NCBI GenBank assembly: GCA_016081115.2
Contig: JABTTQ020003458.1
Coordinates: forward strand, 148,647 to 212,646
DNA length: 64,000 bases
Origin: Rehmannia glutinosa
Taxonomy: Eukaryota; Streptophyta; Magnoliopsida; Lamiales; Orobanchaceae
Reading direction: 5' to 3'
Each line of letters begins with the position of its first letter. Within the stretch, counting starts at the first letter, position 1. Below the pieces are notes generated by a model. The model ran no database searches, was not told the origin of the DNA, and worked only from the letters and a program-made list of their open reading frames with translations. This document shows positions 1 to 13,438 of this stretch, piece by piece. A program made the position numbers and the translations under genes.

Positions 1-297
1 AGTATACATCAAATATATGATAAGTGTACAACATATGCATGGCCAGAGCACATGCGCGATTTTCTCACTCGGTAGCGATTTTCTCGCGACCCACGTGATT
101 TTCTCTCTCTAATGAATGATTCCATATTTGGATGGTCCCCCACATGTTTGTTTTGACAATTATACCCTTATTTTGCATTAATTAAATGTTTAATGTAATT
201 TTAACCCCTATTTATCTTAGCCATTGATATAGATAAGGGAGGGTTGAGATGAGTCCACACTGTCTCACTATAATATGTGGTCTCATTTTAACCTCTC

Positions 298-326
<29 letters not shown>
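1..326. other. AT-rich leader with small inverted repeat and (TA)n tract
   Basis: No gene seen. Around 237-301 an imperfect inverted repeat pairs AGGGAGGGTTGAGATGAG with CTCATTTTAACCTCTCCCCT, the look of a MITE end or short hairpin. It is followed directly by a pure TA microsatellite (301-329), after which homology to the tandem array begins. Confidence 0.5.
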
Positions 327-333
<7 letters not shown>

Positions 334-1976
334 AAAAAAGAAGTCATTTGGAAATAGTATGTTCAATTTTTCATACCCTTTTTGCGATTACTATAAAAAA
401 TAATAAAAATATGTGTAAAGATAATAAATGATAAATATTTGGTATTTAATTATTTTTGATAGTCAACTCTTTTTAAATAATTACCTTTTAAAATGATATA
501 AAAAATAGAATTATGTAAAATTATCTTTCCAAATATGTGTGTGTAATGCATTAATTATTATACTTATCTTTTATTTTTGTAAAAAAATTAATATTTTTTC
601 ATTTTTGATCCGTTTTTGACGTATAATATATCAAATCAATCCCATATTGCATATATAAATAACAAAAATATAATAAATTAAAAATATAATATATTTAATT
701 ATTATTTTGTAATTTATAATGATCTTTAAAAATTATGTATTCGAGCTATTGAACATCAGTTTATACATTCATATATTTTGGCTATTTGTGATATATGTAT
801 AGTCTTTTTTGGGCTTATCCCATTTCTTAATAATTATATAGAATTATATTTAAATTGATTAAATTCAATTAAAGTTTTTATTTTAATTGAAGAAAATATC
901 TCAATATATATATCCATTTTGTCACATATATCCATACATAGCATGATAGCATTATGTTTATTTATGTACGAAGAAAATTAAACTATATTTTAATATGAAA
1001 TTATACTCATAATAGTATTTTATATATAAAAAATTATTTTTTATATATTAACATACTTTTCATGTTAATAGAAATTAATTTTATATTTATCAACGTATTT
1101 TGACATTCAAGTTTCAAACTTGTACTTTTGGAATTAGATATGAATTTATCTGTTTGATTATTCATTGATGTATGTGTATATATATAAAAAAAATTATCTT
1201 TTTGAAATATTTCATTTTCGCTTAAAATTGTGTTGCTAAATATAAAACATGATTTTTGTTTAATTCCTTTAATAATTTTGATAATTGTTAAGTTTCCTAA
1301 ACCTCAAAATATATTGTAATTTGAAATGACTTTATTGGTGATAGTATTGAAAATGCAATTTATTAAATAATCAATATTGGGATAGTAAAAAAAAATCAAC
1401 ACTGGACAATTAAAATATTTTTCAAATTTTTACTTTCTTATAGATAAATATGTTATATAAATAGTTACAACTCATATTCTCACAACATGATATTTCGTAT
1501 TTGAAGATATTATTTATAGTTTATAACAATTTATTGTTTTATTGTTCAATCATATGATTTGCAAACAACTTAAGCATTTTTTGAAATTTTAAATTATTTG
1601 CAATCACTAATTTTTTTTAAAAATATGATTACATAAATCCATAATTTGTAAAATAATGAATAAGAATAAGTAAAAATGTAAAGATTATTGGGTTTAGTTT
1701 TAGAATTAAATATAAAATTATAAATAGAATTAATATTAATAATAGATAAATACAATATACATATTCGAAAAATGGGGATGAGAGTGGAGAATTTCTATTT
1801 TATTTAATCGGAATAGGAAGGAGGATGGCTCGCACTCAACAAAAACGATGTTAGAAACAAAAAAAAAAAAATCGAGAAAAAGAAAAATTATTTACAAAAA
1901 TGCTCCAATTAAGATTGTACTACTTATTACTATATATAAGTAGAATCTAATCAATCGCGCAACGACGCCAAAAATT
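327..1976 (-). mobile_element. Array 1, first internal region (partial)
   Basis: Very AT-rich sequence nearly identical to 5352-7008 and 9385-10874. In element orientation this is the PBS-proximal part of the internal region. It holds no coding sequence. The part equivalent to 4649-5350 is missing, so the copy is cut at the TA microsatellite. Confidence 0.75.
1957..1973 (-). promoter_or_regulatory. Primer-binding-site-like sequence of LTR-A
   Basis: Minus strand reads TTTGGCGTCGTTGCGC a few bases inside the LTR end GGCGAACA. It resembles the tRNA-Asp-type PBS (TGGCGCCGTT...) seen in array 2 and known from Tat/Athila Gypsy elements, with mismatches. The copy next to LTR-B (about 6990-7006) reads TTTGGCGTCGTTCTTG. 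Confidence 0.55.
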
Positions 1977-2083
1977 TGTTCGCCAAAAATATTTTGGTTC
2001 ATACAATCGCAAGTGTACAATGTAGTTTATAGGATAATAACAAGCAATGTCATATTCCTCAAGGATTGATATTCAAACACTTA

Positions 2084-3084
2084 CGACATGATTGGTATGT
2101 GGAATGGGGTAGGAATGGAATGAGCATTCCTTGTTTTCATTCCCATTCACATGTTTGGTAGGCTTTAGTAATGGGAATACTCATTCCCATGGGAATCCTT
2201 ATTCCCAAAAGTAAGGGAATGATCATTCCTCCTCTCCCCATGGGTTTAGCTATTCCCAATCATCAAGAATGACTCAAATTTTATTTTTAATAAAATTATC
2301 CTTCTATAAATGACTAAAAATGTTGGATATAATCTATATTTTTGAAAAGTAGTGTTATAAATAAAAAAATATTTATAATTTAAATATGAGTTATATTTAA
2401 TATTTTAATAGATCATAGTCAATTTCTATCAATATTCAATAGTTAAATCAAAATTTTGATATAGAATTCTTTTTTGATAATTACATAAAAACCCAAATTT
2501 TTTTAAATTACAAAAAAACCCTTGAGGTTTGATTCTGTCTTATATTTTTCCCCTTCATAAGCAAAAAAAAAAAATCAAAACCCTCCCGATATTTATAAAA
2601 TTACTATAGTTACCCTCTTAAATTTAACACATAATCAAACTCGATGGGGTTTTTGTAATTTTAAAACATCTACGGATTTTTTTTTGTAATTAGCCCAAAT
2701 CTCGGGGGGTATTTTTGTTTATCCCTAAAAAATATTGTATAAAATATTTTTTGATATCATAGATATAAATCTATATATATATAAATATATATTATTTTGC
2801 ACACATTAAAATAATCTTATATCAATTTACGAATAACATATTTAATAAAATTTTATTTAAGAGAATTTGATACTTTAAAATTATTTTCCTCAATTACTAT
2901 CATTCATTTATAATCACCAATCAAGATATTTAAATCAAGTAAAAATCGTCATCCATTCATTTCTCCATTCTTGACTTAGCAATCATAGGAATAGTAATAC
3001 TTCATCATTCCATTCCTAATGTTATTCCATTCTTAAATTCATTCCATTCCAACCTAATTCCATTCATTCATACCAATCATATCG
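2084..3084. mobile_element. PIF/Harbinger-type MITE, 1,001 bp, TSD TTA
   Basis: Ends are inverted repeats: left CGACATGATTGGTATG, right (reverse complement) CGATATGATTGGTATG. TTA stands on both sides (2081-2083 and 3085-3087), and the sister LTR at about 7117 carries the uninterrupted site CACTTAGGTTATA. The outer about 200 bp on each side is rich in GGAATG/CATTCC repeats; the core is AT-rich and non-coding. A 3-bp TWA duplication is typical of PIF/Harbinger and Tourist elements. No transposase is present, so it is non-autonomous. Confidence 0.85.
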
Positions 3085-3985
3085 TTAGGTTATAATAACA
3101 TTGCATTCCAATTTTATTGAAACGATCGAAAATTGAATATTTTAATCTAAGAAAATCAAAAATAAAAGAAAAAGAAATAAAATAAATTTGCGAACCCCAC
3201 AAGTATTTTCAACATCTTTAGGATCAACCTTAGACACATAATCTCAACATGCTTCTTCAATATTAAATGCGAATAAAGTTTTAAAAATCAATTTATGCAA
3301 TTCTATGACTTCAATTCCTAAGTTAGTCTACTCCCATTTCCCGGCGGTGAATAAAAGTTGATTAATAACAATTGTAGGTCTCCGACTCGTTACAATTCTT
3401 ACTAACTCCCAAAAGATCGTGAACTGAATGACTCCCCACAAACGGTTGTAGGTCTCAGGCTGTTACATTCATTTATGTCCGAATTCAATTTCCGTCTTTG
3501 TTAGAACTAATCTCTCGAATTTCGCACTAAAAATATGACATGCAATTTATTCCCGACAAATAAAAATAATTATAAATAAACACTCGAATTCATAAAATAG
3601 AAAGCATGAATTAATTAAAAAATAAATAATCATATCTAATATAAATCCACAGTTTCGATTATGCCCGTAAGATCCGAAAAATATGCCAAACATTAATTAC
3701 AAACTCATAGACAAATTCCAATCAACATTTTGACATCATATAAGCACAGACAAGAGATCTTAGACATAGAAAGAAAGCCCCTTCTTGTCAGGATGGATTC
3801 TCCTTCCATGCCCTCGAAGCTCTTGTGCTCCCTAGATGCGAAAGCCTTGTGGTGTTCTTCGCGGCCTAGCCTTCTTCGGGCCGAAGATCTTCGATTCGCG
3901 TTCTCGTATTATTTGATGTATTTTATCCGTATGAAGTAATGTTGGATGATGTATGATGATGAAAATTCGTTCAGCCTTGGTCCCC

Positions 3986-3993
3986 TTTATATA
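3986..3993 (-). promoter_or_regulatory. LTR-A TATA box
   Basis: Minus strand CTATATAAAGGGG, at the equivalent LTR position to 8017-8024 in LTR-B. It is the likely core promoter of the element. Confidence 0.6.
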
Positions 3994-4648
3994 GGTGATT
4001 GGAGAGGTCACTTGTAGAGTTGGAATGGGAGAAGAACTCCAAAAACGCATTGAGTCCCACACGGCCGTGTGGTTTACAACCCTTTCCCACCCGCCCATGT
4101 GGGCTTCACACGGCTTTGGCCGTGCGGGCCTGGTTCCGCACTGTTTTATTCCCTTGTTCACACGGTTGTATTACTTTCACCGGCATTTTCATACGATTCG
4201 TCCGTGTGACGTGTTTTTGTCCATGTTATTGTCCTAATTTTCTCCTAGTGGTCTTTATGAAAGTTGTAGCCCTTTCTCTTAGCTTTCCATAGCCAGTTGA
4301 ATCACCTCAATACAATATTTGTAGAGAAAATTATTGCCAAAATACTAAATCCTGCAAGTATTAGAAATGTTAGCGCATTTGGACGTTTTTTAAGAAAATT
4401 TCATTTTGTTCGATCGTTCGTGCTTCTCCTTCACATATTTGCTCGTAGCTTAACTCTTGACCTATACTTTGGAACGCCAAATCTCTTTTTATCCAATGTA
4501 GCTCCATTTCCTATAAGAAGTTACAAGAATACCCAGTATCACGCCCAACAAAGGAAACCAACCAAAACACACTGAATATGCGTGCAAATGCATCAAATTT
4601 ATATCATTTTAAGCGCTCAAATGCACTTATACTTTACACTCATCAACA

Positions 4649-7008
4649 CAGAAACTAGGTTTGATGAAACATTAATTGGAATTAATATTAACGAAGCATG
4701 TTGAGATTATGTTCATAAGATTGCTTTTGTGTTTTCTTGAAATCATGTGAAGTTCGGGTTATTATCATACTTAGATATTTTTACTTGATAATTTTAGGTT
4801 TAGTTTAGATAACCTTTTTTATTTTCGATTGCTTCAATAAAACTGAAGTACGACGTTTACTGTACTTTATGTATTTCGTAATTCGTATTCAATCCCTGAG
4901 GAATACGACATTGTTCGCTTATCTCTATTTTGGCTATATCTTTGACATTGCAGTTTAGTGAAAAGATTTTCACGAACAATTCTCCATTTGTCCCAAATAT
5001 ATAGTCCATTATTCCTTTTTGGGATGTCCCAAATATATAGACCATTTCGTATATTTACTAGTAATTTTTCCATTATTTTACTGTTATAACCCTATTAAAT
5101 ATGCATTACACAAATCATTAAATAAGCGTAAATCAAGTAAATATTTTGCATATTTGTAATTTCCAATACTTTTTTTAATTTGTGTGAAAAGTCAAACTGG
5201 ACTATACAAATATTATTTATTATTGGTTTCCATTTCTTATTAAGTTGGTTGAATTTAACATTGATAATAACGAAATGTTTTGAATCACTGTGAACGTAAA
5301 ATATGTTTTGTTAGCATGATATTGTTTTAATCTCTCTCTCTCTCTCTCTCTATGTATAAAAAGAGAAGTCGCTGGAAATAGTATGTTCAATTTTTCATAC
5401 CCTTTTGCAGTTACTATAAAAAATAATAAAAATATGTGTAAAGATAATAAATGATAAATATTTGGTATTTAATTATTTTTGATAGTCAACTCTCTTTAAA
5501 TAATTACCTTTTAAAATGATATAAAAAATAGATTATGTAAAATTATCTTTCCAAATATGTGTGTGTAATGCAATAATTATTATACTTATCTTTTGTTTTT
5601 GTAAAAAAATTAATATTTTTTATTTTTGATCCGTTTTTTACGTATAATATATCAAATCAATCCCATATTGCATATATAAATAACAAAAATATAATAAATT
5701 AAAAATATAATATATATTTAATTATTATTTTGTAATTTATAATGATCTTTAAAAATTATGTATTCGAGCTATTGAACATCAGTTTATACATTCATATATT
5801 TTGGCTATTTTGTAATTTATAATGATCTTTAAAAATTATGTATAGTGTTTTTTGGGCTTATCCCATTTCTTAATAATTATATAGAATTATATTTAAATTG
5901 ATTAAATTCAATTAAAGTTTTTTATTTTAATTGAAGAAAATATCTCAATATATATATCCAAATATTTTGTCACATATATCCATACATAGCATGATAGCAT
6001 TATGTTTATTTATGTACGAAGAAAATTAAAATATATTTTAATATGAAATTATACTCATTTATTTTATATGTAAAAATTATTTTTATATATTAACATACTT
6101 TTCATGTTAATAGAAATTAATTTTTATATTTATCAACGTATTTTGACATTCAAGTTTCAAACTTGTACTTTTGGAATTAGATATGAATTTATCTGTTTGA
6201 TTATTCATTGATGTATGTGTATATATATAAAAAAATTATCTTTTGAAATATTTCATTTTCGCTTAAAATTACGTTGCTAAATATAAAACATGATTTTTGT
6301 TTAATTCCTTTAATAATTTTGATAATTGTTAAGTTTCCTAAACCTCAAAATATATTGTAATTTGAAATGACTTTATTGGTGATAGTATTGAAAATGCATT
6401 TTATTAAATAATCAATATTGGGATAGTAAAAAAAAAAATCAACACTGGACAATTAAAATATTTTTCAAATTTTTACTTTCTTATAGATAAATATGTTATA
6501 TAAATAGTTACAACTCATATTCTCACAACATGATATTTCGTATTTGAAGAGATTATTTATAGTTTATAACAATTTATTGTTTTATTGTTCAATCATATGA
6601 TTTGCAATCAACTTAAGCATTTTTTGAAATTTTAAATTATTTGTAATCACTATTTTTTTAAAAATATAATTACATAAATCCATAATTTGTAAAACAATTA
6701 ATAAGAATAAGTAAAAATGTAAAGATTATTGGGTTTAGTTTTTAGAATTAAATATAAAATTATAAATAGAATTAATATTAATAATAGGTAAATATAATAT
6801 ACATATTCGAAAAATGGGGATGAGAGTGGAGAATTTCTATTTTATTTAATCGGAATAGGAAGGAGGATGGCTCGCACTCAACAAAAACGATGTTAGAAAT
6901 AAAAAAAAAATCAGAAAAAGAAAAATATTTACAAAAATGCTTCAATTAAGATTGGACTACTTATTACTATATATAAGTAGAATCTAATCAAGAACGACGC
7001 CAAAAATT
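4649..7008 (-). mobile_element. Array 1, complete internal region
   Basis: 2,360 bp between LTR-A and LTR-B, the only complete internal copy. AT-rich, with a (TC)n run at 5331-5350. No recognisable retroelement domain in any frame and no strong polypurine tract next to LTR-A. It may derive from an element that lost gag-pol and gained unrelated sequence. Confidence 0.72.
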
Positions 7009-8692
7009 TGTTCGCCAAAAATATTTTGGTTCATACAACTGCAAGTGTACAGTGTAGTTTATAGGATAATAACAAGCAAGGTCATATTCCTCAAGGATTG
7101 ATATTCGAAACACTTAGGTTATAATAACATTGCATTCCAATTTTATTGAAACGATCGAAAATTGAATATTTTAATCTAAGAAAATCAAAAATAAAAGAAA
7201 AAGAAATAAAATAAATTTGCGAACCCCACAAGTATTTTCAACATCTTTAGGATCAACCTTAGACACATAATCTCAACATGCTTCTTCAATATTAAATGCG
7301 AATAAAGTTTTAAAAATCAATTTATGCAATTCTATGGGTTCAATTCCTAAGTTAGTCTACTCCCCTTTCCGGGCGGTGAATAAACAGTTGATTAATAACA
7401 ATTGTAGGTCTTCCGACTCGTTACAATTCTTACTAACTCCCAAAAGATCTGTGAATTGAATGACTCCCCACAAACATTTGTAGGTCTCCGACTCGTTACA
7501 TTCGTTTATGTCTGAATTCAATTTCCGTCTTTGTTAGAACTCATCTCTCGAATTTCGCACTAAAAAATATGACATGCAATTTATTCCCGACAAATAAAAA
7601 TAATTATAAATAGACACTCGAATTCATAAAATAGAAAGCATGAATTAATTAAAAAATAAATAATCATATTTAATATAAATCCACAGTTTCGATTATGCCC
7701 GTAAGATCCGAAAAATATGCCAAACATTAATTACAAACTCATAGACAAATTCCAATCAACATTTTGACATCATATAAGCACAGACAAGAGATCTTAGACA
7801 TAGAAAGAAAGCCCCTTCTTGTCGGGATGGATTCTCCTTCCATGCCCTCAAGCTCTTGTGCTCCCTGGATGCGAAAGCTTGTGGTGTTCTTCGCGGCCTA
7901 GCCTTCTTCGCCGAAGATCTTCGATTCTTGCGTTCTGTGTTATTTGATGTGTTTTATCCGCATGAAGTGATGTTGGATGATGTATGATGATGAAAATTGT
8001 TCAAGCCTTGGTCCCCTTTATATAGGTGATTGGAGAGGTCACTTGTAGAGTTGGAATGGGAGAAGAACTCCAAAAAACGCATCCGGCAGAGTCCCACACG
8101 GCCGTGTGGTTTACAACCCTTTCCCACACGCCCATGTGGGCTTCACACGGTCTGGCCGTGCGGGCCTGGTTCCGTCCCCTGTTTTATTCCCTTCTTCACA
8201 CGGTTGTATTACTTTCACACCGGCATTTTCACACGGTTCGGCCGTGTGACGTGTTTTTGTCCATGTTATTGTCCTAATTTTCTCCTAGGGTCTTTATGAA
8301 AGTTGTAGCCCTTTCTCTTAGCTTTCCATAGCCACTTGAATCACCTCAATACAATATTTGTAGAGAAAGTTATTGCCAAAATACTAAATCCTGCAAGTAT
8401 TAGAAACTGTTAGCGCATTTGGACGTTTTTGAAGAAAATTTCCTTTTGTTCGATCGTTCGTGCTTCTCCTTCACATATTTGCTCGTAGCTTAGCTCTTGA
8501 CCTATACTTTGGAACGCCAAATCTCTTTTTATCCAATGTAGCTCCATTTCCTATAAGAAGTTACAAGAATACTCAAGTATCACGCCCAAACAAAGGAAAC
8601 CAACCAAAACACACTTTGAATATGCGTGCAAATGCATCAAATTTATATCATTTTAAGCGCTCAAATGCACTTATACTTTACACTCCCCAACA
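7009..8692 (-). repeat. LTR-B of array 1
   Basis: 1,684 bp, minus-strand TGTTGGGGAGTG to GGCGAACA. It lacks the Harbinger MITE of LTR-A and so shows the empty site near 7117. The palindrome CACACGGCCGTGTG is at 8095-8108. Confidence 0.78.
8017..8024 (-). promoter_or_regulatory. LTR-B TATA box
   Basis: Minus strand TATATAAAGGGG at the same LTR position as in LTR-A. Confidence 0.6.
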
Positions 8693-10874
8693 CAGAAACT
8701 AGGTTTGATGAAACATTAATTGGAATTAATATTAACGAAGCATGTTGAGATTATGTTCATAAGATTGCTTTTGTGTTTTCTTGAAATCATGTGAAGTTCG
8801 GGTTATTATCATACTTAGATATTTTTACTTGATAATTTTAGGTTTAGTTTAGATAACCCTTTTTATTTTCGATTGCTTCAATAAAACTGAAGTACGACGT
8901 TTACTGTACTTTATGTATTTCGTAATTCATATTCAATCCCCGAGGAATACGGCATTGTTTTTCGCTATCTCTGCTTGGCTATATCTTGTACATTGCGGTT
9001 TAGTGAAAAGATTTTCACGAACAATTCTCCATTTGTCCCAAATATATAGTCCATTATTCCTTTTGGGATGTCCCAAATATATAGACCATTTCGTATATTT
9101 ACTAGTAATTTTCCATTATTTTACTTGTTATAACCCTATTAAATATGCATTACACAAATCATTAAATAAGCGTAAATCAAGTAAATATTTTGCATATTTG
9201 TGATTTCCAAAATTTTTTTTTAATTTGTGTGAAAAGTGTTTGGACTACACAAATATTATTTATTATTGGTTTCCATTTCTTATTAAGTTGTTTGAATTTA
9301 ACATTGATAATAACGAATTTGGTTTTGAATCATTGTGAACGTAAAATATGTTTTGTTAGCATGATATTGTTTTAATCTCTCTCTAAGTATAAAAAGAGAA
9401 GTCATTGGAAACAAAGATGTTCAATTTTTCTACCCTTTTGCAGTTACTATAAAAAATAATAAAAATATGTGTAAAGATAATAAATGATAAATATTTGGTA
9501 TTTAATTATTTTTGATAGTCAACTCTCTTTAAATAATTACGTTTTAAAATGATATAAAAAATAGAATTATGTAAAATTATCTTTCCAAATATGTGTGTGT
9601 AATGCATTAATTATTATACTTATCTTTTGTTTTTGTAAAAAAATTAATATTTTTTTTTTCATTTTTGATCCGTTTTTGACGTATGATATATCAAATCAAT
9701 CCCATATTGCATATATAAATAACAAAAATATAATAAATTAAAAATATAATATATATTTAATTATTATTTTGTAATTTGTAATGATCTTTAAAAATTATGT
9801 ATTCGAGCTATTGAACATCAGTTTATACATTCATATATTTTGGCTATTTGTGATATATGTATAGTCTTTTTTGGGCTTATCCCATTTCTTAATAATTATA
9901 TAGAATTATATTTAAATTGATTAAATTCATTAAAGTTTTTTATTTTAATTGAAGAAAATATCTCAATATATATATATCCAAATATTTTGTCACATATATC
10001 CATACATAGCATGATAGCATTATGTTTATTTATGTACGAAGAAAATTAAAATATATTTTAATATGAAATTATACTCATAATAGTATTTTATATATAAAAA
10101 ATTATTTTTTATATATTAACATACTTTTCATGTTAATAGAAATTAATTTTTATATTTATCAACGTATTTTGACATTCAAGTTTCAAACTTGTACTTTTGG
10201 AATTAGATATGAATTTATCTCTGTTTGATTATTCATTGATGTATGTGTATATATATAAAAAAATTTTTTTGAAATATTTCATTTTCGCTTAAAATTGTGT
10301 TGCTAAATATAAAACATGATTTTTGTTTAATTCCTATTATAATTTTAATAATTGTTAAGTTTCCTAAACCTCAAAATATATTGTAATTTTAAATGACTTT
10401 ATTGGTGATAGTATTGAAAATGCAATTTATTAAATAATCAATATTGGGATAGTAAAAAAAAAATCAACACTGGACAATTAAAATATTTTTCAAATTTTTA
10501 CTTTCTTACAGATAAATATGTTATATAAATAGTTACAACTCATATTCTCACAACATGATATTTCGTATTTGAAGAGATTATTTATAGTTTATAACAATTT
10601 ATTGTTTTATTGTTCAATCATATGATTTGCAATCAACTTAAGCATTTTTTGAAATTTTAAATTATTTGCAATCACTAATTTTTTTAAAAAATATGATTAC
10701 ATAAATCCATAATTTGTAAAACAATGAATAAGAATAAGTAAAAATGTAAAGATTATTGGGTTTAGTTTTTAGAATTAAATATAAAATTATAAATAGAATT
10801 AATATTAATAATAGATAAATACAATATACATATTCGAAAAATGGGGATGAGAGTGGAGAATTTCTCTTTTATTT
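8693..10874 (-). mobile_element. Array 1, third internal region (truncated)
   Basis: Collinear with 4649-6845 until the shared block ATGGGGATGAGAGTGGAGAA near 10841. Homology stops at about 10874, before the PBS and next LTR. The breakpoint joins it to unrelated diverged sequence. Confidence 0.72.
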
Positions 10875-13429
10875 GGAGGATGGAGATATAAATATCATTC
10901 ATGCCCCAACCCCAATGCAAATAATTTTTGTAGGATAATGATAGAGCACAATCGTAGCTTTCGATGGAACTCGCTTTCCACAACTTAGAAAACTTCTCGT
11001 CCACGTTTGAGGAAATTCTCCAAAATAATCATTATCATTAAAAATATAAGATGTATGAGCTACACTTTGTCTAACATTCATGATTATGGAGGAAAACTAT
11101 AAGATTAAAATGATAAATAACATAAATATAGAAAAGTGCATTGATAAATTTAAAAGTATTTCTCGAAAATGATAAGTGTTATAACTCCAAGTATTCAATA
11201 AAAGATACAATTTTCAAATAAAAAGTAACTCAAAGAAAACAAAAGGACAAACAAAATATCACATTTGAGGAGTGGTTGAAACTACCAGGAAATCAATTGC
11301 TTTGTTTCTTTGTGAAACAATGATCATATAACACTCATATTTTCCTATTTTATCCTCCAACAAGAAGAGAAAAACCTCACATGTAAAAAAAAAAACATAA
11401 CATACAATGGGAAACAAAGAAAAATGATTCATGAATGATATATAAGTATAAAATTTTCCAAATCAAAATAGACAATTTATAATAATAATGAATCTGCTAG
11501 GAATTACTTTTTATTGTTACTCAAATTAGTAAGAAGGTCCTAAAGAATAATGATATTCTTGTTATTCAAATGAAATACAAGTATATATATCTTTTTTTTT
11601 TTATAAATTGATGTGTCTAAGGAATGCACGTCGACATGAAGGATTTTTTTTCCACAAACAATAAACTCACCAAATGTCTAGACAAAAAATTGTAATTATA
11701 AATGTTATAAAAGATAATATAACATTTGAAATATGATATAAAAGTACCAACAAAAAAGTAAATCAAAATAGTCAAAATCTAATAAAAATGAATTAAGAAG
11801 TAGTTTATAGTTATGGTTCTTCAACCTGGTAATAAATTAGAAAGAATATGGATACTTTTGTAATTCAACTCAAATTACAATTGGTCCATCACATTAGCGA
11901 TGGAATGATAATCATCTCTTTTTTTTAACATTAACGAAAATCAAGTTCCCAAAATTTCAATACATTATCTTTGGCCATTAAATTATTGATGTCAAATCGA
12001 TTTATTGACATGCATAAATCATAATTTATGTACGTAGTTAATTGAATGGGTCATGACCTTTACTAATTTTCTATTTTGGTCATAAATGTGATAATGGATA
12101 ACATGGGCGAGTTTGAGGTTGTATATGATATACTGGTTATAAAGTATGCCAAAAGTATAAAATCATAGTGATAGACCATGTATATTTATTATCTTCTTCA
12201 TCAGTTCCCTATCATGCCAAAAACAATGCAAATAATTTTCGGGATAATAATAGAGCAAAACCGAAGCTTTCAGTAAATCGATGTCTACAACCTACAAAGA
12301 TTCTCGTCTACATCTGAGGAAATTCTCCAAAATAATCATTGTCATTAAAAATATAAGATTTACCATTCCTTATTTGATATTTTAAAGCAAGCATGTGAGC
12401 TTAAAAATGATTTTATGCAAAGATATTTTTCTCATTCTATGTTTAACAAAATGAAAGCGCAACGATGTAGTATTATAAAACCATACAACCAATCCCTCAC
12501 AATTTCTAGTTTATGGAGTATAATAATTTACAATATCTCCAGTTAAATTTGCAATTCATATACAACTGGGAGCTAAAACACAAAATGCAATGCTCATTGA
12601 CCATATTATTTCATCACTTCATGAATCAAAGTCCATCTAGATACTTTCAGGCCTCAGTCAATAAGTGACAACAATCAAGGCCATTCATGTCATTAGTCAT
12701 CAAAAAATCATTTATTTTAAATGAACTCTAACGGCGCATTAGTATAATAGGTTTTCAAGTTTTGAAGTCCAACCAAAAGAATTCAAAAGACAGAATCACT
12801 AGATACCTGAAGTGTGTGATTCTAAAAGCCAAGAGTAACAATATAAACTAGTTGTGTAATTCTGAAAAACCAAGACTAGCGGCATGCAAATCAATTTGGA
12901 CTAGATTGGTAGATAAGGTATGCTAGCAACTTCAAAATACAACTTCTGTAAAAGGGTGCTTCTATCTCAAGACATTTCACCAAATACAATGTCATCGTGT
13001 GTGCATAATGAATGCAGAAAAGAGAGTTTTCTGGCAGTTTGACCATTGTAGTTAGAAATTGACATCATTTTTTAAATAAAGAGAGCTTCTATAAGACATC
13101 AACAAATTGAGTCATAATAGTTCATAGTAAGAGTTTAAGGGTTGTACTTTGACAAACCTAACAAAAGTACTCGAGTATAAGTTGTAGATCTATTGCTCCT
13201 GAAAACTCAGTAATTAGCTCCCAAATTCTGACATTATTGTTAAAACGACCACAAAATCATCAACCAGCTGCAGATTATTCTATAACTAGAAGTGATGCTT
13301 AAGGACAAAAATACACAATAATTGAAATTTAAAAGAGTTAGGAATAATACCTTATATATATTGTCTCTAAGGTGTGCCAGTGCTGCCATATTCCAGCAAA
13401 ATCTTTTAATTTATTATTCATCACAAACT
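10875..13429. other. Gene-poor region with diverged internal duplications
   Basis: No gene could be supported. Two diverged copies of a segment of about 155 bp lie at 10905-11062 and 12210-12361, sharing GAGGAAATTCTCCAAAATAA. A second block, about 11620-11990, is similar to 26120-26420 on the far side of the large Copia element, sharing GCGATGGAA followed by GATAAT. This looks like old repeats or a decayed gene family. Open frames of 60-80 codons on the minus strand at 10762-11081 match no family I know. Confidence 0.5.
12925..13405. repeat. Direct repeat R1, copy 1 (exon-like on minus strand)
   Basis: Closely matches 14945-15397. Near the right end the minus strand reads an ATG, a short open stretch ending ...LRDNIYK, then AAG|GTATTATTCC, which looks like a splice donor; the second copy keeps ...LRDNMYK and the same donor. 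This hints at a duplicated exon of an unidentified gene. It is too short to assign. Confidence 0.55.
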
Positions 13430-13438
13430 TAAAATTAT

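Larger units (their letters stand above)
1977..4648 (-). repeat. LTR-A of array 1 (contains a MITE)
   Basis: On the minus strand it starts TGTTGATGAGTG and ends GGCGAACA. Without the 1,001-bp insertion and its 3-bp duplication it is about 1,668 bp. It matches LTR-B throughout, has a TATA box (TATATAAAGG on the minus strand, plus 3986-3993) and a perfect palindrome CACACGGCCGTGTG at 4058-4071. About 4250-4340 is recognisably similar to the LTRs of array 2. The short open frames here on the plus strand are antisense to LTR sequence and are not genes. Confidence 0.78.
327..10874 (-). mobile_element. Tandem array 1: non-autonomous Gypsy-like LTR element, minus strand
   Basis: A unit of about 4.03 kb repeats: the landmark AGAAGTCATTGGAAA-type sequence is found near 339, 5360 and 9395. 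Read on the minus strand each unit is an LTR of about 1.67 kb (TGTTG...GGCGAACA) followed by a primer-binding-site-like sequence (TTTGGCGTCGTT, resembling the tRNA-Asp site of Tat/Athila-type Gypsy elements) and about 2.36 kb of AT-rich internal DNA. The order is partial internal, LTR-A, internal, LTR-B, truncated internal. No gag, protease, RT or integrase reading was found. The spacing 327 to 5356 is longer only because a 1-kb MITE sits in LTR-A. Both outer ends are truncated, so no target-site duplication can be read. Confidence 0.8.

Noticed and set aside
3832..4292. Overlapping open frames in array 1 LTRs
   Set aside because: They read through GC-rich palindromes of the LTR on both strands; frames differ between LTR-A and LTR-B.
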